From positions 99,124 through 163,123 of the forward strand of contig JAKSXM010000017.1 of assembly GCA_022575985.1 (NCBI GenBank): a DNA stretch of 64,000 nucleotides. The letters run 5' to 3'. The notes below the pieces were generated by a model. The model was not told the DNA's origin. It saw nothing but the letters and a program-made list of their open reading frames with translations, and searched no databases. Shown here in pieces: positions 25,300-37,365 of this stretch. A program made the position numbers and the translations under genes. The stretch is from Anagrus nilaparvatae (Eukaryota > Arthropoda > Insecta > Hymenoptera > Mymaridae). Within the stretch, counting starts at the first letter, position 1. Every line of letters starts with the position of its first letter.

Positions 25300-25445
25300 A
25301 AATCATTTTGCAAGGTATAAAAGAATTCACACAGGTGAAAAGTCTTACAAATGTTAAGAATGTGGAAAATTTTAATGTTAAGAATGTGGAAAATTTTTAG
25401 CTTACTTTTCGCAGCTTTAAAATCATGAATTTAATCATTTAAAAA
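25300..25445 (+). pseudogene. C2H2 zinc-finger remnant inside the hAT-like element
   Basis: The plus strand reads HFARYKRIHTGEKSYKC, then a stop codon, then ECGKF. This is the typical end of one C2H2 finger, the HTGEK linker and the start of the next. A short duplication (TGTTAAGAATGTGGAAAATTTT twice) and stop codons break it. It lies just inside the left TIR. C2H2 arrays bind DNA; this piece cannot. Confidence 0.7.
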
Positions 25446-26144
25446 ATAAAATTATCAGTATTCATTTAATGAAACAGTATCAATTCCGAACTTTTGGAGA
25501 CCTTGGCTGCTTGGCTTTTCTATTATAGCGTATAACATTACTGCGACTAACTATAAAAGTCCTCCTTTATTTTTATTTAAAAAAATTATTTAATTTTATT
25601 AAAATTTGCTCTAAATATATTGATTAATATTAGTAATGTAAGATTGTTTTATTGTTTGGGTTGTTCAGGATTTTAAAAAAATCATTTACTATGTCAATTA
25701 TCTACTATTAGTTTTATTAATAAAATTTAATGCTTTTATTAGAACAAAAAATTTTATGCAGTTAAATATACAGAAATAATGATGATATTTTTTCACAAAA
25801 AATTTATTTTTATTTCTAAATTATTACGTATACATGTTTAAACTATTATTGATATTATTATTTTGAATGCTAAAAATTTAGATACCTATAACTTTTAATA
25901 AGTTAAATTAATTTTAATTAGTTAAGTTAAGGGATAATTATTTATCTGATCCTTGTCAATGAACAAAAACTCAAAAAATCTAATAATTAAAAATAAAATC
26001 TAAAAATATATAAATTACTCTTATACATATTTTATTATATACTATATTTATTAACCAGAATCGAATATATATTTAAAAAATTTTCATAAAAATTTAACTA
26101 TTTTATGAAAAACGTCGGATGATAAAAATATAATGTATTTTTTT

Positions 26145-27600
26145 TTATCTTTGACTTAAGGCTTGAAATTGAGAAGCCGGAATATGCAAAAAATACTTAT
26201 TGATTTCAACATAGCCATGTATATGAGATTTAGCAAGATTTAAATGTTTTGTTTGTAAATTAACAGTGTACCATTGGCATAAGACGCCCAAGTACTCCAG
26301 TCAAAATACGTGGGGGGGTTGTATTTTCACTGAGATTTGCTTTACTATAGGTTTTATGGGTCGCTGAACACGAAAATTGGGGTCATTTCGTAAAGAAATG
26401 GGGGCTTCACCCTTAAATTTGCAAAAACTACCCCCAAAAAGGGGTTTTTTTTACATATTCGCACTTTGAGCGCTCAGATTTGCACCATACGGGTTTTTTG
26501 AGTCGCTGATAAAGAATTTCGACTTATGTTTCATAAATAATTAAAATTTTACCTCTAAATTGGCTAAAACTACCCTCGAAAAGGGGGTATTTTTGATATT
26601 TTCGTACTTTTAGCATCCAGGATATGCCCATATAGGTTTTTTGGGTCACTAATCAAGAATTTCGACTTCTTTTTCATAATTAATTAATATTTTACCACAA
26701 AAAAGGAGTCCGAATTCTTTAATAACGACCCAAAAAACCTATATGGGCATATTCTGGACGCTCAAAGTGCGAAAATAACAAAAACATCCTTTTTAGGGGT
26801 AGTTTTAGCTATTTAAAGGGTGAAATATTGATTATTTATGAAAAAGAAGTCGAAATTCTTTATCAGCGACCCAAAAAACCCGTATGGTGCAAATCTGAGC
26901 GCTCAAAGTGCGAATATGTAAAATAAAACCCCTTTTGGGGGTAGTTTTTGCAAATTTAAGGGTGAAGCCCCCATTTCTTTACGAAATGACCCCGATTTTC
27001 GTGTTCAGCGACCCAAACAACCTATAGTAAAGTAAATCTCGTGTTCGCCAGTGAAAATACAACCAAACCCGTATTTTGACTGGAGTAAAGTTTCTTTTAT
27101 CAACATTAGTATCTACATGACTTCCTTTAAACTGTACATTTTTCCATGTTGTTCGCCCTAATTCATCACCAAATTTAATAGAAAACTGTAAAATTTGCCC
27201 TATGAGGCAGTTATTTTCTGTTTCTTCATTATTTTTTTTAAATAAGCACCAATCTCCAACATAAAGTTTTCTGTTTTCTTGCACGTCTTTAATTTCATTA
27301 AAAGGTCTAAACTTATACTTCTTATTTTTTTCGTTACTCTGAAATCTCTTCAAACGATCAGTGCTAACTTTTTTGACTTCTTCTCTAAGCATCCATACTA
27401 AAGAAGACTTCCAATATAAATCTCTTTTTCCTGATTTACTTCTTATAAATAAATAAGGGCAATTTTGACACAAGCCATTCTTTTTTAATTTTTCTTTTAC
27501 ACTCTCCGGAACTGGACGTAAATTAAAGCTATTTTCTAGACCTTCAAGAGTCAGAGTTTCTTCTTCAATATTTTCAAAAGTAGCTTTAATAACATAAGCA
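26145..27600 (-). pseudogene. Interrupted reading frame of unknown family in the hAT-like element
   Basis: Minus-strand coding sequence runs from about 27600 to 27088 and continues, after a 795-bp insertion, from 26292 to a stop at 26145. The first part has a CxxC (LCQNCPYLF), a basic segment and LYVGDWCLFKK ... LIGQILQF. The second part contains GVLCQWY in frame once one 3-bp target copy is discounted. I recall similar VGDWC/GVLCxWY proteins from transposon-associated genes of aphids and cnidarians but cannot name the family. The frame has no credible start because the TIR cuts it off at the 5' side. Confidence 0.55.
26293..27087. mobile_element. Foldback element nested in the hAT-like ORF (copy 2)
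   Basis: Tips TACTCCAGTCAAAATACG and CGTATTTTGACTGGAGTA are perfect inverted repeats. AAG flanks both sides (26290-26292, 27088-27090), consistent with a 3-bp target duplication. The arms contain about 142-bp tandem units of the same family as at 21727-22650. The insertion splits a reading frame that matches up again across it, which independently supports the boundaries. Confidence 0.78.
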
Positions 27601-28282
27601 GTTTAAATTGAAACAATTTATCATGGAAATTTTTGTATAATTAACATTGGGCTTAACATCTTTTTTTATATACGACTGTTAGTTACATTTGACAAAATTA
27701 TAAATTTAAAACAAAATTTTGACTTTGCGGTACCCAAAAATTGGGCCCAAAAATAATTCAGGATCGTTATAAGATTTTCCTTTTTCTATAAAAATTTACT
27801 CAAAATTGTTAATAGTTTATTATGACATAATTGACAGCTACTCGACAGCTACAAAAATACTAAAAATTTATCGTGACTATTTTCGCTCGTATTTTCGTTC
27901 AAATTAAATAACTAAAAAATATAAATTTACACGTTTCCCATATTTTTTTTTGTATACAGTGTGACTATATTTTAAAAACAAGTAGGTGACAACTGTCAAT
28001 TGCCAAAATCATCAATTTGACACTGAATATGAATAAAAATTTAAAAATTTTTTAAAATTACTCTTAAAACGTAAGAATTAGTCAAATTAGAGCGATTTTA
28101 ACAAAAAAAATTTTTTACTAATTTTTGGGAGTCGTTGGGAGTCGTTGGGAGTCGTGATGATTGGAACCTTTATAAACCCTTTTTAAGCCAATTCGAGTCG
28201 ATTCTGGCCAAAAAAAAAAATTTTGACTCCCAAAATGGGAGTCATGACTCCCGACTCCCGTTGCGGACCCTGAGCTCAGATG

Positions 28283-31200
28283 TGCCTCAGTGCCTTAAGT
28301 TAACAAAAAACCGAAAAATTAAAATTCGAAAAAATGAGATTTTAAGTATTTAAAAGGTTGAGCACTTGATTGGAAAAATCGAAAAAAATTATTTTTTATC
28401 GAGTAATACCTATTTAAAAAAATTTAGGGAATGATGATTTTTTTAAATTGAGAAAAACCGTTTTTTAGACTTTTTTGGGATGTGGTTTAGAAGGTTTTTG
28501 AGGATCCCAAAGTGGTCGTAGAGGTCAAAAAAAATTTTTGATATAATGTCCAAAGTTTATGTTACAATTCTACCAATTTTTACGATTTGTTGATGTGCTG
28601 GAGAAATAATATAAAGTTTAAAACGAGATTTTTTAAATTTTCCACTCGGGTTGTAATAAGCTATTTTCGGGTCTGCCACTACTTATAATAGCTACGGGCT
28701 TGGGGACCAAATCACTATACGTATCCGGGAATAGCCTTTGTTTTTTGAGTTTTTAAGTACTTTATAGGTTGATATCCCTCAAAAACTATTTACTGACAAA
28801 AAGCACATGGGGAAACATAACTTTTAAGATCATTTAGAAGAATAACAAAACCCCGCTTTTTGAGAATTTCATATTTAAAAGCTCCTTTTAGTTTTTACAA
28901 TTTTCCGGCTTTGCTTGAGGTTTTTTTGAAAAACTCATGGCAGATTCGGATTCAGCGGGAAATTTTACATTTCTCCTGTGTAGTTAAAAATAATTTTTTA
29001 GTAGTATTTAGAGCGGTGAAAAATTAAAATCGAAAAATTTTTTCAGATTTTTGCAGAAAATTTGAACAAAAAAAAAATCGAAAAACAGCTGCCATTTCGA
29101 AACCATTGAACCTAAGATTCTTAAAAATTGAAATGGTATCATACTTTCACACGCTAAACCCAGTACAATCAGTTTTTTAAGATCCCAGACTTCAAGGTAC
29201 CTTTTATGTTAAATACACTAAGAATTACCTATATTATTTTCATGTGCTCATGAGCACCACTGCAGTGGTAATATTTAAAGGTGATTAAATAATCTAATCG
29301 CTTTTGATAATCTTAATTATTAAATCTAAAATCCAAGCAACTTTTCAAAATAACGGCCAGGCTAAAACACTCTTGAACAGTTCTAGCATTCAAAACCTGC
29401 TTACACAAAATCAAAAATAGAAATTTCGAATATCAAAATGGTGGTATCAAATATTGATCAAGAATTCATAAAATAATTGAACAGATTATATAAAAATCAA
29501 TAATAAATAACCGTGCTACTTCAAGCGAAGAAAACGCCAACGTGGTTTTTCCGCTATTAGCATCATACATTAAATGCAAATATAATTGATCCGTATCGTT
29601 AAAAAAAGAAAGTCCATAACTTATTCTATGATATAATAAATATAGACATTTAGATATAATCTTGTGATTCAAGTGTAAAAAATAAAAATAAAACTTTAAG
29701 CTGTGCTTTATGGCCCATCAAATTAAAAGATTCCCTTATATTCTCAAGTGTGATCCCTTTAAATATAAAAAAAAGGAGAATTTTTTATCTTTCCGTAACT
29801 TGACCTTTTATAAATTCGTTATGCCAATTAAAATGCATATAATCTTTAAAAAAAATCATTTTTTTAGGTTATGTATAATATTTTATTTTTGTAATATAAT
29901 AACACTTATAAAATATGTGTTAGTTAACGAGCGAAATATAACGCGAATTTTCTTTATTATTCCCCTATCATCCTGTACATATTTATTTTTAAAAAGATAA
30001 TATACATCTAATGATACGTTAATAATGAGAGAATTAAATGTTCGCAGATGGCGTGGTTTTTAGTTTTCCAAAAGTCTTCTTAATTTTTTTTTTTCTCTTT
30101 ATCTTTAGGGAATTCTATAAAAGTTAAACGAGCTTCAATCGCATGGGAGTATTTATATATATATGCATTTTAGACCCTATATTATATGGAAGAACAGCTG
30201 AGGCGACATGATCGTTTGATAATAATATATATCTTTAGTTGTTTCTTATCTACCTATATTTATACATATTAAATTCAGATGTCTTCAAGATTTATGTGAT
30301 TTAGCTGAGGCGTATCATATTATAACAACTGAGTTTTATAATTGAATGTTTTTTGACAATTTGGGCAGATTCTGACCAGAATTTCTGGGACCTTTTTCGG
30401 ACACTAAATGACATTTATGGAAAATTCTGATTTTATTAAGTCTATATTTCCAGGTAAATTTTTAAAAATTTCTGAAAGACATACTATACTATAAAAAACT
30501 TACATAAAATATGAAATATACCATAAAATTTTGTTAGAAATCTGACAATAAAATCAAAATTTTATGAAATTTTCATTCCGTGAAAGAAAATGGGGTCCAA
30601 AAAATCTGTCCAGGATCTACCCAGGTCAGAAATTCTGTTTCTTTTAATTTTTAAGGCTTCTTTTTTATTAAGCTGTTGCAGATTAAATTATACCAAAAAC
30701 TGTGTTGAGTGCAGAGGATGACGACCAATTTAACAAAGAATGATTCAGGTGTATTTAAGGGTGACCAAAAATATAATTACTAGAGTCATAAATAATTTGT
30801 TTAAAACTCAAGTATCTAAATTTAGAGCTTTATTATAAAATTAAAATTTATTAAAAAGGATTTTTTATGCATTCAAGTATCATTCAAAAATTTTAATAAA
30901 AATATAAATGAATACGATTTTAGGCAAAAACTACTGAAGCACATACACCAACAAAATTATAATTATAATTAAATATTGATTAAAATAATTAAAAAAATTT
31001 ACTAATTTAATAATTATAGATAATAGTTAGTGGTAATAAATTAAATGCATTAAAGAGAGAATACAATTTCGCAGGTGTTTATATATGGTATATGAGTTTT
31101 AAACATCGAAATATATATGAAATAATGCTTCATGAAGCACGTAAATTTAATTTCTACGACTAATGATATTATGGTACAATTTTCTCAACTGGAAATTTTG

Positions 31201-32220
31201 TGATGACGTGCAAGAATTAACCTTGCTAACTAAATCCTAAATCTGTCAAAACTTTTAATTTATTGTTATTATTATTTATTTTTAATTTTGTGATAATTGT
31301 TATCAATGGTATTTTTTGTTTTTATATCATGATTAAAATTTTTAATATTTTTCAATAAATCAAGTTAAATAACTGTAAAGTTTTTTACGTGAATTTTTTT
31401 AACTACATCCAATAACTTATGACATTTGTTAAAAAAACAAAGAATTAAGATTAAAAGAATTTTATGTACGTTCCATTCTGCCACGTTTTTCACGCCCAGT
31501 CTAGCGATTCTCTTATTTAAACTTAAATATAAATAATAAGCTATTTAAAAATAATATTTTTATATTACATGCAACCCGAAAAAAAAGCAAACATTTCTAT
31601 ATTACGATGACTTATAAACCGGCTGTTTTGCATTTATTGCTTTTAAAATACGTCAAGTTAAATTTTAAAATCTGTTAGTTATAATTAAGAAAGTGAGAAT
31701 ATTTTGTCGGGGCTTTCAAGATATATTTAAAATATATATAATTTTAAAAGTTTTTAATAAACATGTATAATTGTAACTTTTCATTTGACTAATTTTATTA
31801 AAATTCCAAGTTAAGTATAAAAATTATTATGATTTTGCTTGAAATATTATGTTTTATTTAAAATTTATAATTTTAAACTTTTCATCTTTTATTTAACTTT
31901 TTTTAACTTACTGACAAATTATTTATGCTTTTAGGTATTTAAATATTTTAAATTAACGTTATTTTACTTTAATTACAATTATTATTATTATTGAAAATTA
32001 ATTTAAGTATATTTTTACAGTTAAAAATATTATTCTCTTGAACCTGATGAAAAATATCAATCAAATAAATGCTTTTTTATCTTGAAAAGTTTTTGTAAGC
32101 ACTTAATTTTATCAGTGGGATGACAATAATAACATATCATTAGAACAGAAAATATTTAGGATTAAATGAAACGTGTGTTACCTCCTATTGAAATTAAGAT
32201 AATGAGTAGAAGTAAAAAAA
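28283..32220. other. Gene-free stretch
   Basis: No supportable exon. The part 28650-28990 shares phrases (CTATACGTATCCGGGAATAGCC, GATTCAGCGGGAAA) with 300-960 and 56215-56280, so it belongs to a dispersed repeat. A short minus-strand open frame near 29466-29672 reads plausibly but has no splice context or recognised domain. From 30000 to 32200 the sequence is AT-rich and mostly unique. Confidence 0.3.
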
Positions 32221-32226
32221 ACTTAT

Positions 32227-32960
32227 AACTTGTTTGTGTGTTTACACAACCAACGAACATGAAACATGTTCACTTAGAACAATTTTAACATATACTCCTT
32301 AATTATTTATTGTTTTTTTTTTTTTATTTAAGCTTTTAGAACTTACATTATATAGAAGTTATTAAGCTAACAGATTAAATTAATAAAGTATTTGAACAGA
32401 ATAAAATAAATTTACATTTTCTGGAATTAATACAAAAAGACATTAATTTTTATTAGATTTTAATATTTCACCTTTTAAATATATCTATATTATTTTCTTC
32501 TAGAAAATAATCAGGTGATATACTTGATCGCTGTTGAGTTTGGGTTTGTTAAAAGGTTGTCTATATCTAAGGGGAGGAACAGTTTCAGTTTTTTGAGATT
32601 TTTAATTAACTTGTTTCGGTTTCGATTGTAATGAGGACATTGCCAAACTACATGATTAAGATCTTGTAATGAGTTAAACTCACAATCACGATAAGGAGTA
32701 TTAACTACATTGATTTTGTAAAGTGAATAGTTAAGACTATATAATATTTTAATACTTACAATCTCCTAAAGTGTTCTAAGTTCTTGATCTTATCAGGGCC
32801 TGATCAAGCCCTGACTCCCACTTCAAATTATTCTAAGTCCCTGAATAAAAAATTTTCTTAGTCCATTTGACCCCTCTCATAAAAACGTCATTTTTTCACT
32901 ACCCCCCCCCCCTTACTGCAAGGGAATTTTCCAGACACCCCTCCCTAAGAAGATGTTGCA
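32227..32960 (-). mobile_element. HINE-like repeat family, copy 2 (with nested retroelement piece)
   Basis: The left end has TTGTGTGTTTACACAACCAA and ACATGAAACATGTTCAC. The remaining modules (GGGCCTGATCAAGCCCTGAC, TTCTAAGTCCCTGAATAA, C run) reappear only at 32770-32960. Between them lies a non-LTR retrotransposon fragment. Another copy of the same family follows directly. Confidence 0.55.
32511..32742 (-). pseudogene. 3' end of a jockey/I-type non-LTR retrotransposon
   Basis: The minus strand encodes about 75 residues ending at a stop at 32511. It has the C-terminal pattern of reverse-transcriptase polyproteins: SLYKINVVNTPYRDC, then LNHVVWQCPHYNRNR, i.e. a C ... H ... C cluster with WxCPxY. 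No upstream RT domain is present, as expected of a severe 5' truncation. Clade assignment (jockey or I) is tentative. Confidence 0.62.
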
Positions 32961-32984
32961 TTTTAATACCCAAAAGACTATAAA

Positions 32985-33398
32985 AAAAACTTATAACCGG
33001 TTTGTGTAAACACAACCTAAATGCATGGAACATGTTTACTTCCAAATGAGGACTAGATATAATACAAATGTTACTCACTCTGTTACAATACAATTTTCTA
33101 TTGTTGTAATTTGTAATTATCACCTTACTAGTTGCTAAGATTCTAAACCCAAACTATTTTGATTCCCTAAACCTGAATTATTATAAGTCCATAAACCTGT
33201 ATTATCCTAAGTCCTTAAGCCCAGATTTTTCAAAGTCTTTTAAAAGTATTTTATTTATTTATATATACTTCTCTAATTATTCTAAGTCTTATTTGACCCC
33301 CCCCCCCCCTTAAAAAGGACAAATTTGACCCCCCCCCCCCTTAATTTTCAAGTTCTAAAGTACCCCCTCCTTATAAACATGTTCCATGTTAATAGCTG
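32985..33398 (-). mobile_element. HINE-like repeat family, copy 3 (both ends present)
   Basis: One end is TTATAACCGGTTTGTGTA with the hairpin and GCATGGAACATGTTTAC. The other is TATAAACATGTTCCATGTTAA. Inside are repeated GACTTAGGATAAT-like phrases and two long C runs (33298-33310, 33331-33340). Minus-strand reading matches copies 6 and 7 from end to end, so this is the best guide to the full element (about 410 bp). Confidence 0.65.
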
Positions 33399-33399
33399 A

Positions 33400-35696
33400 T
33401 ATAAAGAAAAGAGTCAATATTTTATAGGTATATAATAAGTACAAGAGGTTCGAGTACTAGAATCATTGAACACAAAACAGTAAAAAAAATCTTAGGGAAA
33501 CTGACCTAAAGGAAATATGAAAGTCTTAGATTAAACAAGTAAAAAAGCGATTGTATTGGGCTTCGTGACCAAAAATATAATACCAATCAAGCAAGCGGTT
33601 TTTGAAATGAAATTTTTTAGTAAAACCTAAGCTAAATTTTCTATCATAATTTCCCTAAACTCTGAATGCTAAAAATAATATTTATGTTAAAGGATATGTA
33701 AAATTTCCTACTAAAATCAATTTTAACATTAGTTTTTTGGAACAATCTCGAGGAAAATCGGAAAAATGGAAAAATTAACAGGAAATTTAAATGCAAATTT
33801 CTCAAAAAGCTGCACTTTTTTTTCTTATATTGTTTGTAAAATTTTTGTTTTTCCATGAAACTTTTTATAGTAAACAGTTTTTGAGCGATATTTTCTTTTT
33901 AAATAAATGAAAACTAAAAAAAGTAATTTTCCATTTTTATGCTTTATTTTTCACAAAATGAAATTCCGACCTGATTTCCAGATTCCGCGACCCAAAGTTA
34001 ATTGTTATTCTCGCAAAAAACTAGAAAATACGCCTTTGCTGGCTACTGACAGGGAAATTCGAATTACAAAACATACACAAAAACTGCACATACTCACACA
34101 CATAAAAAAATACATGTTTAAGAAAATAAATAAATGTTATGTTATTATCTTTAAAAGCCAGACACTATTAAGTGACAGTAACAAATTAATATGTCAAAAT
34201 TTTTAAAGAATCAAATTAACATATTTTTCTAAACATAAAATTAAAATATATTCCAAAAAATTAAATGTCTAAGTTAGTTTAAGAAAAATCAAAATTATTT
34301 TATCTAATATGTTAGACATGCAAACTTTTTTTTTTAATTTTCTTAATATTTTTCATTAAATTTTTAAACTTTACAAAACAAGCATAAAATACAAGTATAT
34401 ATATATATATATATCAAAATCTTTTTAGATGGATATATAATTTGTCAGAAAATCACCCAATTAGCCTTACGGTTATGCGACCCAACAGATTTATCCAATT
34501 AGTTTTGCTTATATATAAATATATATAACATAAATACACGCCTGGGGCACCCTAATACATTTTCAACGCATTGAACTAACTATATATATATTTTTTTTGT
34601 TTCTTTGTATTTTATTGTTTTTTTTGACGATTGACGAGGATCTTTTTAAGTTGCATTAATTTTTTTAACTATTTATTTGTTACTGATATTTAATTTTAAT
34701 AACACTAAATTGTTTAAATAATTTATTTAGTGTTAAAATTTTAAATGCTCAGAGTGTAAAAATTTAAGTAAGAGAGCAATTTGTCTCTTTAATGAGATGT
34801 CACACTGTCCATGAAAACTTTATTTTACTCTGTCTTCTTATACAATATATATTCAAGTATAAAAACTTACTGTATCACCCACACATTTATTTGAATTCAA
34901 AAAAAACAAAGCTAAAGAATTTTAACTCAAAGTGTGCGGTCCTTTTACTTATGGTTTACTATCTTTTCTTTCTTCTAATTTCTGACATTCATTTTTACAT
35001 CCATGACGATACGTCTTTGTCAATTCTACATTGAAAAGTTTGGCTGTTTTTTTGCTTAAATGTACAAACAATACTTTATTATTGGTTCTCTAGTGATTTT
35101 ATTTTTATCTAAGAATTTAACTGTTATACACGATTAAGATAAATAGAGATAAGGGGATGTGTACTCTAGATTCTATCAAATTTATTGATGAGGTTATCAA
35201 TTTGTCGTTAATTTCTTTTATGTCTTACAAATAAGGGTGAATTTGTATTTTCTATTTGTAAACATGTAAGGTTTTATCAAAATAATATCTTAGGGAGTTT
35301 TATTAATGTTTTATTAAATACTTATAAATGGTCCAGAATTTCTAAGAAACGCATGTTTTGACACAAAACTTTAATTCTATAATTCAGTTTGACAAAAAAT
35401 TAAATTGCACATAAATTTTTTATTTATGTTCTGAATTCCTCATGAAAATGGCTATTTATTATGCAAAATAAATAAATAACTTTGGCTGAATTAAATCAAA
35501 ATTTGCTTATTCTTGCTGTCAAATGCTTATTTTACATTGAAAATTATTTTAATTACTTCTTGGAAATTTATCGTAGTCAAACACGAAAATTGCTGGCGAA
35601 AATCGAGAATTAGATTCAAAAGCTAAGAATTGGTATAGGAGGACTTATTTTCACCTATTTCCGCCACCTTTTAGGCGCACTCGAGCCCAGTTGGCG
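33400..35696. other. Gene-free stretch
   Basis: AT-rich sequence with a TA tract at 34398-34414 and no supportable exon. Short open frames at 33644-33856 and 33907-34206 have Lys/Phe/Ile-rich composition typical of chance frames. Confidence 0.3.
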
Positions 35697-35892
35697 CAGA
35701 AGCGAGTGTGTTAGTACTACCAAAAATAGGCCACCAGTCCAATTTTTAGCCTGTTAGAGTGAAATCCTGGCAGCCATTTTTGTGTTTTGGCCTCTCATAA
35801 AAAAAGTAAGAAAAATAATAGATAATTTTTCTTATTGTCTCTGTAAAAAACTTACATTAATATAAATTGTATTTTACGACCCATGGCCAGAA

Positions 35893-35975
35893 AAATAAAG
35901 AATGGCCCAAATCGCACATAAATTACCTTCCAAGGCGAAGCCGAGGATGGTAAACTGCGATTTGGGGCATTCTTT
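35893..35975. repeat. Hairpin module, copy 3
   Basis: GGCCAGAAAAATAAAGAATG precedes GGCCCAAATCGCAC; AAACTGCGATTTGGGGCATT closes the palindrome. The centre has TTCCAAGGCGAAGCCGAGGA. This copy best shows the full ends of the family seen at 5035-5112 and 6295-6364. Confidence 0.5.
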
Positions 35976-36280
35976 TTTTATGGCCTAGGGTCGTATACGA
36001 TTTTTCTGTGTCAGTGGCGAGAAAACATGACTTTGCCGGACGAGCAGCGGCCGGGAAATACGTGCTTTCTGGCCACTGACCAGAAAAAATTTTTTCCTTT
36101 TAGGTACAGATAGGAAATTTTTCGTAGAATCCGATTTTGGGGTCAAAAAACTTTTTTGAGATGCGCATGTGCGAGAAAACGCTAAAATAAGCTGTTTTTT
36201 TTTTCAAATTTGAATTTATCAAAATCTTTTAACTAGGCTTAAATTTTTTCATGAACTTTATATTTTAATTTAAAAAATTT

Positions 36281-37365
36281 ATAACCGATTTGTGTAACTA
36301 CACAACCAACGAGCATGGAACATGTTCACTCATAACCGTAATAAATCCAAAAACCGAAATTATTATTATTATTCAGTTTATTTGCCATGACAAAATTAGA
36401 AGAACTAGCAGATAACTTATCAGCAGAAGGAGAAGAAGTTAGGAAAGTTGGATTATGCAAAGAGTTTTGGTCATATTGCCGGTAAAATTTCAACATTTTA
36501 GACCAGTATGGGATAACGTAAGTGCAGCTATCAAAAATTTAAGTACTTGATTTGATAGGCTCAGATTACAAGAAGATAGATTAATAGTTAACCAGTAAAA
36601 TCTTTGCCTCAAAATTCTTTTTTTGAAAAACATGTAAACAAAACAGCAAATATAAATAGTAAGAGTTTTGAATGTTATAAGTGTGGCAAAAAGGGTCATG
36701 TAATATCCGAATGCCGTGGAAAACCAAGTGAAAAATATTTTGAATATATTAAAAATAAATTTGGCTGTAAAATTTGCAATGAAAAGAGTTGCCTTGCGAA
36801 GGACTGTCCAGAAAAGAATATAGAATGTCAAAGTAGGGCTAGAAATTCTACAGATAAACGCACACTTATCACAGTAGACTTGTCAGCAGCAAGCTGTAGT
36901 AAGTTTTCAAGAGAAAACTATAAAAGTTTTTGGATACAAGATTCAGGTGCGACTCAACATATGAGTTGTGTAAAAAAGTGGTTTACGAATTATAAAGAGT
37001 TGGAGCAACCTAAAATGGTATTGATAGGAAATGGCTCAGAAATAGAAGGTATAGGAGTAGGTGATATAAATCTTGAAGCTTTTGACAATAAGAGTTGGAG
37101 AAAAATAGTTTTAAAAAATATCTTGTATGTCCCAAATAAGAAATGTAACTTATTTTCTGAGCTAACAGTATTAAAGAAGGATTATCATAAGTATGCTGAT
37201 TTTGAAAAATCAATTCTTATGGATTGCGACGATAATATAGCAACAGTTGCAGTAAATGAAAAAAATTTATTTAGACTTCACTTTCGTCAGGAAGAATCAG
37301 GCTTCAAGGTTCAAAATATAAATTTAATCATGTTCCATGTTCGTTGGTTGTGAGTTAACAAACAT
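36281..37365 (+). mobile_element. HINE-like repeat family, copy 4 (ends flank a copia fragment)
   Basis: The left end ATAACCGATTTGTGTAACTA, hairpin and GAGCATGGAACATGTTCAC lie at 36281-36333. CATGTTCCATGTTCGTTGG lies at 37330-37348. Everything between about 36380 and 37325 is retrotransposon-derived instead of the usual G-rich core. Either the copia piece inserted into this element, or two partial copies flank it. Confidence 0.5.
36380..37353 (+). pseudogene. Copia-type LTR retrotransposon, gag-protease fragment
   Basis: An open frame from about 36604 to 37353 begins after a decayed gag part (TKLEELADNL, then LPVKFQHFRPVWDNVSAAIK in another frame, with stops). It carries a CCHC zinc knuckle (CYKCGKKGHVISEC), a second Cys-rich segment (CKICNEKSCLAKDC) and the copia protease region with the active-site motif QDSGATQHMS. 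It then runs through the post-protease segment (LYVPNKKCNLFS) and stops where the flanking repeat begins. Integrase, reverse transcriptase and LTRs are absent, so it cannot move by itself. Confidence 0.82.

Larger units (their letters stand above)
24716..28274. mobile_element. hAT-like element with 579-bp TIRs and 8-bp target duplication
   Basis: CTCAGATG flanks the element on both sides (24708-24715 and 28275-28282), a perfect 8-bp duplication as made by hAT transposases. The tips read CTCAGGGTCCGCAACGGG and its complement. Arms 24716-25294 and 27696-28274 match almost base for base, including a GGGAGTCGTTGGGAGTCGTT stutter, which implies recent movement. The 2.4-kb interior carries a decayed C2H2 zinc-finger piece (25300-25445) and a minus-strand reading frame (26145-27600), itself split by a foldback insertion. 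I see no hAT transposase domain, so it probably moved in trans and may have captured other gene fragments. Confidence 0.82.

Noticed and set aside
29466..29672. Minus-strand frame with NSGKTT, resembling part of a P-loop
   Set aside because: The upstream Gly of the Walker A motif is missing and there is no splice context. It may be a decayed transposon piece, but I cannot support a call.
36490..36831. Minus-strand frame of 113 codons with hydrophobic segments
   Set aside because: It is the antisense shadow of the copia gag zinc-knuckle region, which is clearly coding on the plus strand.
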